From the NCBI GenBank assembly GCA_029531795.1, contig JAPEIS010000013.1:1612001-1676000 (forward strand): a DNA stretch of 64,000 bases, in the 5' to 3' direction. Source of the DNA: Sclerotinia nivalis (taxonomy: Eukaryota > Ascomycota > Leotiomycetes > Helotiales > Sclerotiniaceae). Below the pieces are notes generated by a model that ran no database searches, had not been told where the DNA came from, and saw only the letters and a program-made list of their open reading frames with translations. Both the position numbers and the translations under genes were made by a program. This document shows, one piece after another, positions 1 to 11,481 of the stretch (position 1 is its first letter; each line of letters opens with the position of its first letter).

Positions 1-1036
1 AAGCGGAAACTGCCCCTTTGATGTGGCACTTTTTATGAGGGACCCGAGGACCATGGAATCGCAATCTTGTCTGTGGGATGCTATGGATACCGAGTCAGAA
101 AATCGAGCCACATGCGACAAAGATGGCCCAATAGTAGTTGAATCAGATTGGGACATTGAAGCTGGGGCACTAGTGGTAGGGCACATCAATGTTGAGCCCT
201 GGTAATTCGATATCATATCACTTAAAATCTGGATAGCTTGGTTGATGGTATTTAGACGCATTTCATCCACCTTGTCTTGAATATTTGTCAGCAATCTAAA
301 CGCTTCCATAGCTGGATAAATACAATCTTACCGATAACTTCTTGATAGGCAAATCCAATTTATGTCGCTTGAGCATTACAGCGATTCCTGTGTTACTGTC
401 TCTGATCACGCTTTCCGTTGCTTCCTTAAATTCAGCATCTAACTCAAATACCCATGCCACACAGATCCAGCAAGCAGTATTGTACCAATTCCGACTCCAT
501 CTGTGTGTTTGGAAATTGGCGGTCCAGACATTGCGTAGAAAATCAACCGACTCATGGCACTGATATTTGTCGACCAAGATTGACATTCGCGTAAGGGTAC
601 CCAGGTTAAGTGTCTTCGAGACCAATTTGAAGCGGCCATGTATGACATCAATCAGTATTGTCATAGCATCTGCATCATCGTCTGGAAGCGCTACCTCCGT
701 TCTGCCTTTTTCTCTGAGTTCAACAGTCTCCCGAAAGCCTCCTGCCAACACAGCTTTGAAGACTGGTGAGGCAAGTGACATATGTTTTGCAGAGACCAAG
801 AGGTGATATCTGTATAGCTGAGTCGAATTGAGCTTTTCATCAGGAATGCCGATTGTCTTCGCAATAAAAAGAGTTGCTGGCGGAGTACCGAAAATGCTTG
901 TGGCAGGAGGATCGATCTGAGTTTCGAAGATGGAGGACTCGTCCGAGGTGAAGGATCCAAATGGTATGGGACTAAGAAGCAATACCAGATCTCCATCAGG
1001 ATCAACGGTGACAAGAGAGTCCGAAGGAGCAGCCAT
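1..1036 (-). CDS. BTB/POZ domain protein, C-terminus beyond left edge
   Basis: Exon 1 is 332-1036 and starts with ATG at 1036; exon 2 is 1-270 and stays open to the window edge, so the C-terminus is missing. The 61-nt intron 271-331 begins GTAAGA, has a GCTGAC branch site and ends AAG, and splicing at phase 0 keeps the frame. The middle of the protein (about residues 60-135) looks like a BTB/POZ fold of the fungal type: a YRYHLLVSAKHMSLASPVFKAVL core followed by a hydrophobic helix and a DVIHGRF segment. The tail encoded by exon 2 is Ser/Thr-rich. Fungal BTB proteins of this kind usually lack a BACK-Kelch region; some BTB proteins are Cul3 adaptors, but nothing here shows a partner. Without the intron the frame would end at a TAG near 296. 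Confidence 0.75.
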
Positions 1037-2115
1037 TATATTTTCTCAGCTTCTTACTAAGAACCATATGGAGATATGCAGTATTAGACTGAAAGTAATA
1101 CGGCTATTCGAAATGAAATATCGTGGTAATTGAACAGGAAACGAAGTTTTCCAATGGTCGATTATAAATCTCCGATCAAGTTAGCAAAACTTACTTCCAT
1201 GTTCCTGGCTGGCTTGATATTACACACCTTCACCCACGCGATATAATGTAGCTCAAGACCTAGAGGCAACGAGGCAAGATTAATCGTGGATGTACAGATT
1301 GATGAAAGTGGAGCCCTCAGAAATAAAGCTAAATGATGAGCGCCTTCTCAAACAAAGATGCTTAAATGGATGAGTCCCTCGACTGCTTTGATCGCTGCCC
1401 CAATTTGTAGATACGGTGAGATGCAGCTGACGGTTTGTAAATTGCTGATGTTGTAACCTGGTTTATGTTTTCCTGCGAGAAACCTGGGAATATGTGTTGC
1501 TCTGTACCATAGCTGAGATAGCCTGAAACTCGAAAGTGAATATCAAAGAGTGAATTTAAGTATATCAATCAAGTTGCTTGAAATGAATGCCCCTTTCAAA
1601 TCACCTTTAGCTTCCATTCTGTAATTTTGAACCTAGTGTAATCTACATATTTCTAATCTTTATTTCCACCTTTCTCTCTTCATTAACCCTTTCCATTTGC
1701 TCTCACCTCATTTTGCTCACATGGACAGAGCACCCCCAACTCACAAAAATGACTAGAACACAACATACTACAAACTAAAAGTATAGTGTTAAGCACCCGG
1801 AGCTCTAAAACGCCCTATACGGGCGAAGCCGTGTTTATCTTCATAGTACTACTCGTAAAAATACTGGCAGAATGGTGTTGCCATAATGAGGAAAGGAAAT
1901 ATCTTTGATTCGTCCAAAGATTTGGTACGCTTTGCCAATAGATTTTAAATTATGAAATAGAGGTTTATTGAATGAACCTCCTTTCTGATTAGGTAGATAT
2001 CATAGAGTATGGAAAAGCCGGATCTGTGTGTATCGCTGCGCAATATTGCTCAAGTAATATTTCGGCAGATGTGAAAGTGGGCCCTAGAAATCTATGGATG
2101 GTTTCCTTCCGAGAG
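1037..2115. other. intergenic, no gene seen
   Basis: About 1.1 kb between the start of the BTB gene and the 3' end of the amidohydrolase gene. Only short, composition-driven open frames are present. It should contain the BTB promoter and the amidohydrolase terminator region, but I recognise no specific site. Confidence 0.6.
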
Positions 2116-3639
2116 CTACTCATTTCCTTCCGCTTTATGTACCCTCCCATTGATAACAATAACATTCAACCTATCATGATCCTGCAATATCGAAATATCC
2201 TCCAACGGATTTCCATCAACCAGGATACAATCCGCATAGAATCCTTCTTGAATCTTCCCCAACTCATGGTCTCTCATGAAAAGTTTGGCCACTCCTGCAG
2301 TGGCAGCTAAGATAGCTTCCATGGGAGTAAACCCAAGAAGATTTACGAAATGAGCGAGATCTCGTGCGTAAGTTCCATGGGGCGTCCATGCAAATCCATA
2401 ATCTCCTCCTGGAAGAACCACAATACCTCGTTTATGCATTTCTCGAAGGCCGAGGATGGCCGCATCGAGCTCTTTTTGATACCCTACTTGTGCGGCTTTT
2501 TCGTGCGTGTATCCGAATTCGGATGCTTCATTTACTGTGGAGATCATCAACATGAATTTATACGGTGAGACTCAATAAAAGACCTACAAGTCGCAACCAG
2601 CCAGTTGATTCCAGGGGCGACAACATGTTTATCTTTTTTCGCTTCAAGCATATTCATTCCTTCTTCATCGATATACGATGCGTGAAAAATAACATCGACG
2701 CCATGTTTCACGCACATTTTAACGGAATCGCGAGCGCGTGCGTGGGCACAGAGTCGTCGACCTAGATTATGTGCTTCATCGACACAAGCTGCTGTTTCTT
2801 CATCGGAGAAGTAACAATCTTGTGCTGATCTCTTTTCTGTGATCTGAAATAGGCTATTAGCTATACTAATTAAAGTTAAATGGGTGGGTAATTGACCTCT
2901 TCCCCACTCATACTTAATTTAATCTGATCAACCCCAAGACCAACGTGACGTCTAATGACATCTCTCATTTCCTCGGGACCATCTGCATACGCTGTGATTC
3001 CCGGCACTAAATCCCCGTCTCTCTTCGCTATCTCCATGGCATTAGCCAGGTATCGAGGGCCGGGAACATCACCTGCGTTGATCATATCGCGGATGACGAC
3101 ATCTAGACGATCTTTCGCGGAGGCGGCCCCAAAACACCTTTTTATTGTGTCAACAAACACGAAGAAACTTTGATCTATAGTGAGGATATGATCGAGACGT
3201 ACATCGTATACCCCGAATCAAGATAGCTCTTGGCGCTCTGCGCCGTGAGCAGCGTATGTTCCGCCATTTCCATTTCCCCAAGCGCATTTAAATCCCCTCC
3301 GTTCCACGTGAGATGTGTATGAGCATCTCCTAATCCACTCATCAATGTCCGACCTCTCCCTTGGAATACCCGTACGTTCGAGTCCTCGCGTAATGAGTCC
3401 TTGAGGAATTCTTCTCGGTTTGGAAGAAAGCCTATGAAGCGGATTCGTTCGCCTTCTATTAGCACATCACCAGGATATGGGTCTCGGCCGGTGGAGTCAA
3501 GAATGTTGACATTGAGAAAGAGAATTTTGGAGGTGAATGGGGTTCCGAGGATTGAGTAGGGTGCGGGCAGAAGAGAAGGGTGGAAGTTTAGGGAGTCGAT
3601 GGGGATTAGGTTTCGACGGGTTGTTGAGAGGGTTCCCAT
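2116..3639 (-). CDS. amidohydrolase family metal-dependent hydrolase (imidazolonepropionase/prolidase-like)
   Basis: Four exons: 3203-3639, 2897-3137, 2588-2843 and 2116-2534, giving about 450 residues. Introns are 65, 53 and 53 nt. Exon joins restore conserved stretches: YTM/CFGAASAKDR, SGEE/ITEKRSAQD and VAT/LNEASEFG. Metal-binding features of the amidohydrolase superfamily are present: the GDAHTH motif near residue 105 at the end of the first beta strand, HAR in exon 3, the HAS segment and a late LPGGDYGFAW segment with the acidic residue. The C-terminal ADCILVDGNPLEDI block is the usual composite beta-sandwich end. Such enzymes cleave C-N bonds in cyclic amides, dipeptides or related compounds with one or two metal ions; the substrate cannot be told. 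No signal peptide is apparent. The first and second introns use weak sites (AAG acceptor; GTCAAT donor). Confidence 0.87.
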
Positions 3640-4457
3640 GACGAATGAATGATTAAGTAATGGATAGGTGATTTTAATTCAGAATAATGATTATTTGAAT
3701 AGGATGTTGAACGATGCCGACACTCCTGGTTAGATGCGATGATAACTAAAACCTAGCACATTTCAGAAATGCCACCATCAACACCATTTAATAGAGTACA
3801 CTACCGTCATATAATCACTCACATTCTCATAGTCTCCTTAAATTTCATTCCCAACCTAGTTCATCGATTTTTGAACAGAATTACCATAAACCTTTCTTGT
3901 CTCATCCATCAAACTGCGCACTATACGCGGCTGTAACACTCGATGGACAGGGTTCTCCGCATCTCCACCGGAAGTTATGCAGCGTGGGGAAAGGCCACCT
4001 GAACACATCCAAAAAGACTTCAGCAACAGAATGGATTCTTTGAAAGCGCAGAAAGGACAGCCGGAAAGAGGGGAGTAAATAAGACATTTACGCGGCCGAA
4101 AAAGATGAGCTTGATTGAAGTCTGTGAAGAAGTCCGATGATGGTTGAAAATGGTGATGTAAGATAACATGTCGACATGAATTGAGTTTTGATGGAAGTTC
4201 TGTAGTTGCCATCTGAATAACTTCTATTTATGATGAAGATTGAAAAGATATCAAAATTCAACAACGACCGGAATGGAAGGCTGATGATAAGACCAAACAA
4301 TTTAATGGGTCTTGCGATTCAACTCGTAAGCCTTACCTCACCTCACCTCAACGATGCCTATTTAACCATACGCCACACTGGAAACATCATCCACCAAATA
4401 TGTAGTCATACCCATCGACAAGTTTCCTCCAATTTACAACAAGTTTCAAAAATCATA
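3640..4457. other. divergent promoter region between amidohydrolase and GNAT genes
   Basis: The two flanking genes start about 0.8 kb apart and point away from each other. A minus-strand frame of 118 codons (3856-4212) lies here but shows no recognisable domain and I do not annotate it as a gene. No specific regulatory motif is claimed. Confidence 0.5.
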
Positions 4458-5090
4458 ATGACTTCATCAGAATCTTCAAAATTCTTCACAGAAAACTGGA
4501 CAATAGCCATACCCTCTCATCCCAACCTCCGCTTCATCCGTCTAATCCCTAGTCGCTACGACCATCTAGTCCGCATCTTCAGTAACCCCCTAAACGAACC
4601 ACATAACCCCACTCCAGCCTCTGCCAACTGGAAAGAATCCGATACTTTCGATCTAAGAAAAACATACACCCAACGCTACTCATCGGCCAAAACCGCACAC
4701 AATGCCCTTGCACTCCTAGTAGAAGAAAAAGGCAAAATCGTCGGTATAGGTCTGATGCATGAATTGAAGTATCAACCCGGCTTAGCGAATATCGGTACGA
4801 TACTTGAGGAAGGGGCGAGGGGCCATGGTGTTGGTAAGGTTTTGATGGAGTTGTTGTTGAGATTGAGTAATGAGCTGGATGTGGATGCTGTGGAGGTGGC
4901 TACGATGAAGGGAAATAGTGCGATGAGGGGGTTGATGAGGAGTTTGGGGATTGGGGAGACGGATGAGGAGAGGATTAAGCCAGGGAATGGGAATAGGAAG
5001 GTGGAGGATGTGATGTTTAAGGATATTGATAGAAAAAGATGGAAGGATTTTGAGTTTGAAGTGGAGTTTTTGGGGGAGGTGGATGAATGA
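4458..5090 (+). CDS. GNAT-family N-acetyltransferase
   Basis: Single-exon gene of 210 residues. I place the start at the ATG at 4458 (MTSSESSKFF) because the 76 codons upstream of it in frame read like leader sequence. An in-frame ATG at 4230 would lengthen the N-terminus. The GNAT core is visible: a strand reading GKIVGIGLMHEL, then the acetyl-CoA pyrophosphate loop ARGHGVGK (R/Q-x-x-G-x-G/A) near residue 120 followed by a long amphipathic helix, then VDAVEVATMKGNSAMRGLMRSLG, which matches motif B. The family transfers acetyl from acetyl-CoA to an amine on a small molecule or protein; the acceptor here is unknown. The C-terminus is highly charged. The 3' half is much richer in G than the 5' half, as the run of GAG/GGG codons shows. 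Confidence 0.82.
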   Translation: MTSSESSKFFTENWTIAIPSHPNLRFIRLIPSRYDHLVRIFSNPLNEPHNPTPASANWKESDTFDLRKTYTQRYSSAKTAHNALALLVEEKGKIVGIGLMHELKYQPGLANIGTILEEGARGHGVGKVLMELLLRLSNELDVDAVEVATMKGNSAMRGLMRSLGIGETDEERIKPGNGNRKVEDVMFKDIDRKRWKDFEFEVEFLGEVDE

Positions 5091-5601
5091 GAAATTGGTT
5101 ATCAGGAGGATAAATCGCTAATATTTCATAATGTCATTGTGCAGGTAGGGTTTGGAGGGGGATATCGTATATATCACACAGAAACTATGTACACCTCCTC
5201 TGCCTAATCACACCTTCATCAAAATTGATATCGATTACTTGTACCACGTGTAATCCTGGCAAGCACAATGCAATTCCTTGCAAGTGGCTTGTCTACCCCG
5301 ATAAATCGAATATGGAAATAAAGAAGGATTGGATTGCCACCGCCCCCCACCGAGTGGCTAAGCCGATTTGTGCCTCACAGCTGCATGCCCAGGTGGAGAT
5401 TCTGGCCCAGTGTTCGGAACGGGTGGCTTGGGTGCTATGATTGGTTATGGTTAACCATGGTGATGGGTGGGGTGGTTGGTTTTTCCAAAAAGGGTAAGCT
5501 AACACTACCGCAGCCGTCGCAGTAACTAAACAAACAACAAAACTGTTAAATAGTGTCTAAATTCTCTCCACCGGTTAGTTTTCAAGTAAGAATAAAACAT
5601 C
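5091..5601. other. intergenic, no gene seen
   Basis: Half a kilobase between the GNAT gene and the hydrolase relic. Short overlapping frames on both strands near 5225-5525 have no recognisable protein character. Confidence 0.5.
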
Positions 5602-6443
5602 ATGGCAAGCTCTCCCACTAGCTCTGTATCGAAGAACAAAGCCACTATTGTGGTTGTACAGGGCTCTTTTCACATTCCTGTATTATATGAGGCCCTTGAA
5701 TAATATCTCAGATCGTTGGGGTATCTCATCATTCATCCAATTTTACCAAGCTGTATCAATACAAAGGATTCCGCCTTTCCGTCAATCATTTTTATCGATG
5801 ATGCCCTGGCTGTATATCTCGAAATCATCCGTTAAATCGAATATGAAAACAATCTAGTCTTGGTAGCTATGTATTCCTATAGAGGATTAATTGATAGCGA
5901 GACAATTCCCGAGGAGCTTATATATATATATCGAAACGTTCGAAGGCTGTCTGGAGGTGTAATTCATTTGTATTATTTCAGTGCATTTATCCTTCCTGTA
6001 GGGCGGTCGGTTCTTTGTGCTTTTGGGGAGTCTCTGAATAACGATATCAGGGTAAGCATTCTATATTGTCCATTGTATCATCCATCAACTGAAAGAGAAT
6101 TAAATATAATTCTAGCTCGATGGACGTTTTGGTATCCTAAATGGGGCTTCTATCCTTTATAATGATCTATTAGATTTCGATGCGAAATACTGGGAATTAC
6201 AATTCATTCTCCAATTTTATAATGTTCAAAAGACGAAACTTATATATATTGTATAAATATATCTTCCTTGATTTATTTTATCTGTGAGAATGATCAGGTT
6301 GCTCCTTCCAAATACTAGGAGATGTTTGCAACTACTGTAGGTGCAATGCAGGATATTCAGCAATGTTGAGTCAAATTGCATTTGTAGAGAAGATTTCTGC
6401 AGTGGTTGAATTGGCTATTCAAGAGGTAAACAAAGGTATATAG
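5602..6443 (+). pseudogene. decayed alpha/beta-hydrolase gene
   Basis: A protein-like reading starts at ATG 5602 (MASSPTSSVSKNK) and continues VVVQGSFHIPVLYEAL, LVLVA..SY.G and GGVIHLYYFSAF, the pattern of fungal alpha/beta-hydrolase proteins. It is interrupted in frame by TAA at 5701, TAA at 5833 and TAG at 6316; all sit where a Gln codon (CAA/CAG) would fit the flanking protein. A normal-looking intron runs from GTAAGC near 6051 to CTAG near 6114. After it the reading continues DGRFGILNGASILYNDL, shifts frame near 6265, reads ICENDQVAPSKY, then shifts again before SAMLSQIAFVEKISAVVE and a TAG at 6441. The nucleophile elbow reads AMYSYRG rather than the family's HS-x-GG pattern, so even a repaired frame would look inactive. 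No function remains. Confidence 0.8.
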
Positions 6444-6603
6444 TTGCTAGGATAATCTGGTGATATATTGCTAATAGCGGTTATGAATCAATAGATAGCG
6501 TATTAGGGTATAAAGAATCAAAATATCTGATGATAAACTAGAATCAATAGGTATTAGTTCTATCTGTGACTTTTGATTGTAGATTTGTTGCTTTTAATTA
6601 TTA

Positions 6604-7432
6604 GGATGAGAAGATTTGTTTAGACAAGCGTTATTATAGACATTGTTGTTCTCTTCGTTATTAATAGTTCTAGATCTTCAACATCAAATGTAACTCCTCA
6701 CCTTGAATGAAGACTCACATACAATTTCATTGCCTGAAAAGCCAAGTTCTATTCCTGATATAGATTGTGGAACAGGTATCTGGGCTTTATCTATAGCAAT
6801 ATCCCATCCAAATGTGTAGATGACTACAACAGACTTGACAATTCCCAAGAATGTCAGCACTTCAGGAAACCACATATATCGAAGAGGATGCAGATAGTAC
6901 GTGGTCATTAGGACAGTTCAGCATCATTCAAAGCCGCATGCTTCTCCCGGAATCCATGACTGGCACGAATTCCTCGGAAATGCTGGAACATCTTGACCCA
7001 GATAAGGTACTCGAGCTTCTCGGCATTTGCTACCCTTTCCGCGCCGAAGACGTGAAGCAAATGACGATTCGTCTGATTTCGTTCGATTTGGGTTCACAAC
7101 AACTGAGAGTATTGGATAGCCAAGGACCTGAACTATCGTACAAGCACAAAACATTTTGAGAGATTGGAAAGAATTGGGTTTGTGAATGTAACAGAACAAA
7201 AAACTAAATAGCCTCCTAGCGCTTGAGCAAAAATAGAAAGGGGAAAGGAAGTCGATACCATGACACTGGAAAATTTCCCCAAGACTCTGGTGTGCACATC
7301 CCAACTTCAAATTCCAAAATGAATGAAAATAATGCTTAAAGTTTGTTTGCAGCAGCTAAACAGGATTTAGTTGAGCATCATAAGCCTGAAAGGTTCTATT
7401 TGGCTGTGTATGTATTCTCCTGCCCATCGTGA
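6604..7432 (+). pseudogene. decayed SAM-dependent methyltransferase (LaeA/UMTA-like)
   Basis: Three frames together carry the landmarks of the fungal LaeA/UMTA-like methyltransferases in the right order. Near 6750-6790 the reading PDIDCGTGIWALSIA corresponds to the SAM-binding D-x-GCGTG-x-WA motif. Near 6880-6950 a second frame reads YIEEDADSTWSLGQF and IIQSRMLL, the usual post-II acidic block. Near 6950-6975 another frame reads DWHEFLGNAG, and near 7070-7190 DDSSDFVRF and DWKELGFVNVTEQ. The reading ends at 7432 with a C-terminal LAVYVFSCPS resembling the family's final strand. Stops and shifts separate all these blocks. The reading begins around 6604 (DEKICLDKRYY), but no clear start codon is preserved. 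It follows the hydrolase relic by 160 bases in the same orientation. Confidence 0.75.
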
Positions 7433-7622
7433 GAAACAAGCTAACCCTAGGTATTAGGTATTCTAGTCAGATACACACTGCTCAAACTCCTGCCGTAAAT
7501 TGACTTGGGGATCCATTGCAGTTATTTTAGGCGCACTGGACTAGCGAATACGAAATGGCTTAATTCATATCAAATGGATCATAATATCAAGCAATTATCT
7601 CATCCTGGCTCTCAGCAAGCCT

Positions 7623-8330
7623 TTATGCCTTCGTTCCTTTGAGTATTTGAGTTCTCGAGAATCCTGCACTGATCTGAATACTTGAACTTTGAAGGAAGCC
7701 ATCTGCTCGGATATTGAGCCGATCATGAATTTGGTACTGCAATCTCATTCTTCACCAGTTCCATAACCCAATTAGACCAAGCTTTTCATTGAATTTCGAT
7801 CAACCGCTGCTCTTGTGAAGTTTTTTGATGTAACTTGGTCAATTAGACTCATAATTCGGTATCTTGAGAAATCCCTTGGACAATTCAAATTTCTGGTATT
7901 TAGTTTCATTTGATTGGAGACGCAATGAGAGAGTAGATCAATCGAAATACTCCAACAATGATCTTCCATGATTTGTATTGATCGTATTTACTAAAGAGAG
8001 AAAATAGACTGCGGTGACTCCTGTATTGGCTTCGATATACATCCAAATAATATCTTTAGAAATAGATTCTACTATTTGTGTAGCAACATATAATACACAC
8101 ACTAATTTGTGGAGTTGAAAGTAAAAAAAAAAGATATATCTATTATGACTATTAAGACAGCATGCCCAAAACTTAGTATATATATTTTTAAAAATGATCA
8201 GATAATTTCTATTTATTATTGCAGAGAAGATAAATAATGATTCAAGCAAAATGAACTTATTCCTAGAGATTTCTGGATAGGTTCCACCTTGCGTGGCCAG
8301 ATAGGAACAGACAGGAACGAAATTATGCAA
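7623..8330 (-). pseudogene. probable relic of a membrane protein gene
   Basis: On the minus strand one frame stays protein-like from about 8060 to the TAA at 7623 apart from four TGA codons. Around 8010-8045 it reads IIWMYIEANTGVTAVYFLS, which resembles the acidic W-x-x-IE-x-N-x-G membrane segment of fungal rhodopsin-like integral membrane proteins. The remainder (GRSLLEYFD, then YQKFELSKGFLKIPNYESN, then QYQIHDRLNIRADGFLQ) looks like a hydrophilic cytoplasmic tail. Each TGA would fit as a decayed CGA (Arg) codon. The upstream part to 8330 is hydrophobic but unassigned. The family link is an impression from a short segment; that this is decayed coding sequence is the firmer part. Confidence 0.4.
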
Positions 8331-9202
8331 TGCTGGACGTTTTTGGAGGCCGAGTAGGAATGCTATGAGATCTATACAATAACCTTATCTTATTGGATAG
8401 CATGCTTTATCGACCGGTGTGCATTGAAACAAAACCGCAAAGAGCCACCCACTCCTACATCTTCCATGCAGAAAAAAACCTGCGCTTCTTCAAGATAGCA
8501 AGTCTACCGAGTAGCCTTTACAAAGCGGTGTAACAAGTGCGCAGAGAGACCAAAGCTGAGCATTGTTTTCCATCGAGTCCTAGCTCAAAAAGCCTTATCC
8601 TTATCTAAAATATATTGAACTTTGTACGCGAAGGATCCTCTTTCTTATCACGCTATGACAATCCCCAGTTGCGAGTGCCATTTGTCACAATATTTGACAA
8701 TCTCGGCCCTATTCCTGTGGGGTGTCCAAAAGTCTGGTAAGGTTGAGCTAAAATAACGTTCCATACTTGATAGATTAGATGGGATCTGAAACCTTGTTGG
8801 GCATGACTTCATGGGACAATTGCTTCGATTGCTCTTTACTCCGGTGTTTGGATTCGGTCACTGGATCGAATTCAGATAGGGTTTTTACCTTGATGGGTAT
8901 TACAAAGAATTTGGGTTTGATCTAAAGTAAGTCTGAGGTCAGTGAGATGCCAAGGATATGTAATTTGAAAGCTGGGAAAGATTGAGTGATATCCATCGAT
9001 GTTTTGACCAGGCAAGCCATCTAAGAACTTCAAAGACTTCATCATAAAACAATCAAATTTTCATTATAACCCGAGCTTTCCAAAGCTATTTTGTGACATT
9101 CAAAAACATATCCGATGTTTCAATCGACCCCGTAACTACCCTAGCCCCATAAACATTCAACATAACTCATATCATTAGCATCGTAACAAACAACAAACTC
9201 CT
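8331..9202. other. intergenic, no gene seen
   Basis: No supported reading frame. It lies downstream of the sugar transporter gene, which ends at 9203, and beyond the relic cluster. Confidence 0.5.
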
Positions 9203-10846
9203 TCACAGAGGCACATTGTATCCCTTAAACTTTCGCGCCGGTATCCTTTGCTCAAACAACCAATCCAATTCGTCAAATGTCCTCCCATTGGTTTCCGGTA
9301 CTCTCAACCAAACCCATAAGGTCCCGAGAGTCGATGTCCCAGCAAAGATAAACCCAATCTTTCCTCTCAGGTTTGCTGAATCTGGATTTATCAACAGTGG
9401 AATAGCAATATTCATAAAAATTCCAAATAGACTCTGTACCACTATACCAAGTCCTACCGTCCTCGAACGCAGCGATGAAGAAGGGACTTCAGCAAAGAGT
9501 GCCCAGCCCATCGGTCCAATGGTCGAGAGATAAACGAACGAGAAAATGATCACACAAGCAACTTGGCCAAAAGCAGGTCCCTTGCTGGAGTAATTTGGTA
9601 GAACATCCAATATGCCAATCAGCAAAAGCAAAAATGTCAAAATTGCCGTCCCCACAAGAGATGTAGACCGACGTCCACATCTATTGATAAGAAACCATGA
9701 ACAAATAACTCCCAATAGTCCTAAAATTGTAACTCCAACTGATAGAGTAAATGCATTCGAATTGGAAAGACCAGCAAGTTCAAAGAAATAGCTCGAGTAT
9801 CCAATTGAGAAGACGACACCGGTAAGTTGGGCAACAGCGAAGATACCCATGGAGATTTCTGTACGACGAAGGTTGGAGCCACGGAAACAATCGAGATAGC
9901 TGGTTTCAGAGGAATTTTTTCTTTCTGTGGAGATGCTTGATGTCATTTCTTCTATGGTTGTAAGTGGAGATGGGTACCCCAGACGAGCGAGGGTTGAGAT
10001 TGTGGAGTCCATATGGGAATGACGAAGGAGATACCAAGGTGATTCGGGTGCAAAAGAGAGGCCGAGAATGATGATTGCTGGAAAGATGAATTGAAGAGCG
10101 AAAGGGATTTTGTAAGCTGCCGACGAGGACAATGTCCCTGTGCCCTTAAGCACGAGATTGCCCGTAAGTTGACCGATGGAAATAAGTAATTGAACCCCAG
10201 AGGTGGTAAAGCCTCGTATCTTGGCAGGACATATTTCAGCAGCATAGCTCGATGGAACAGTGAGGAATGCACCCAAGGCAAGACCATTGATGAGCTATAA
10301 CGTGTTAATTCGAATCCAGATTCATGAAAGAGGAATCTTACCTTGCCTACAAGTAACATCACGGGCGATGCAGCAAATACTTGCAAGAATGCTCCACAAA
10401 TGCTAAATAAACACCCAATCCCCATTGTCAACCTTTTCCCAAACTTATCCGCAAGGTATCCTGTCGCAATAGCACCAAATAACTGTCCAATATATGAAGC
10501 CGAGTTGAACCCTGTTTGCCATTTAAAGCTTATTATGTATTCGCCTTTGTATTGATATCCAAAATCACGCTGGAAGGAACCGATAGATATCGAACCATTA
10601 GATATCTACAGATGCTGATTAGCCACATCGATTTTTTTTAGGATTCAACCTCCTACTAACCTGTATATCCACACCCCAATTAATGGCAGCCAGTGCAAAG
10701 AATCCAGACCACAACACCGCCACTCTATGCCTCTTCACCATCTGCCATGTAGAAACATCTTCCTGTTCCTCCTGAGTTTCTGAAGTCGTAACTGGCGTGA
10801 CCGGTTCCTCAGAAACATTTACTACTTCTTTATGCTTCATTGCCAT
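9203..10846 (-). CDS. MFS sugar transporter (alpha-glucoside/hexose permease type)
   Basis: Three exons, 10661-10846, 10342-10605 and 9203-10294, with 55- and 47-nt introns, encode about 513 residues, the usual length for sugar porters. The start ATG at 10846 is followed closely by a second in-frame ATG (MAMKH). Sugar-porter signatures are present: DKFGKR in loop 2-3, PESPWYLLR at the end of TM6, NRCGRRST in loop 8-9 and VPETNGRTFDELDWLFE at the C-terminus. The first TM region (FALAAINWGVDIQISNGSI) resembles the MAL-type alpha-glucoside permeases. It should import a mono- or disaccharide with protons across the plasma membrane; the sugar is not deducible. The N-terminal 40 residues are acidic and cytoplasmic. 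Confidence 0.92.
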
Positions 10847-11481
10847 AACTTTCTTATTATTGTAGATCTGGAAAAAGAAAGGCTGTTATCAATTCATTAT
10901 CTGGGGATCTCGTATTCAGTTATATCAATGCTGATCTTTAAGCGGGAGCCGTGCTTAACGATGTAAAATCTGGGGAAATCCCGGAACAACGATATCCTCG
11001 CTACCTTTTATGCTCGCTACCTTTTTATAGTTAAGAGCTGAGGGGTCAAAACTCAGAAAGGGATTGATTAACGAATGAAATGTTAAGAGGTTGGGATTTC
11101 TACAAGAACCGGTGAAGACTACCCCTGTTTTCATATTCCCAAAAAGGCGGCGAACATCTTTTGTCGAATTTGATTTGTTCTAGATGTTGCGCTTGCTATA
11201 TGAGGGTAGACAAGAAAACTAATTACCAACTAAGTGGTCATAGCCTGTGGCTACAAGCCGACAAATACTTAGACCGCATAGCTCAACGTCAAGATGTTCC
11301 AGAAAAATTGTGAAAAGTGGATCAACCGGTAAAATGCCACGGAATATACCAAAATACCTTTCAAAACATTTCAACTTCCTTGTAATGATTTGTTCACAAC
11401 GAGTCAGTCCCGAAAATGCAAGAAACGTGGCCATGAAGTCTGGATTATGATAGGAGAATTAGCTGAAAATGCAGAAGCGCA
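10847..11481. other. intergenic, transporter promoter region
   Basis: About 0.6 kb upstream of the transporter start and downstream of the orphan gene. I see only short random frames (for example 11219-11450 on both strands) and no certain regulatory site. Confidence 0.5.

Noticed and set aside
271..345. Apparent frameshift or early stop (TAG near 296) in the BTB gene
   Set aside because: A 61-nt intron with GTAAGA donor, GCTGAC branch site and AAG acceptor restores the frame and joins well-matched helices, so no disruption is needed.
3856..4212. 118-codon minus-strand frame with ATG
   Set aside because: No recognisable protein character; it sits in a divergent promoter region and overlaps another random frame.
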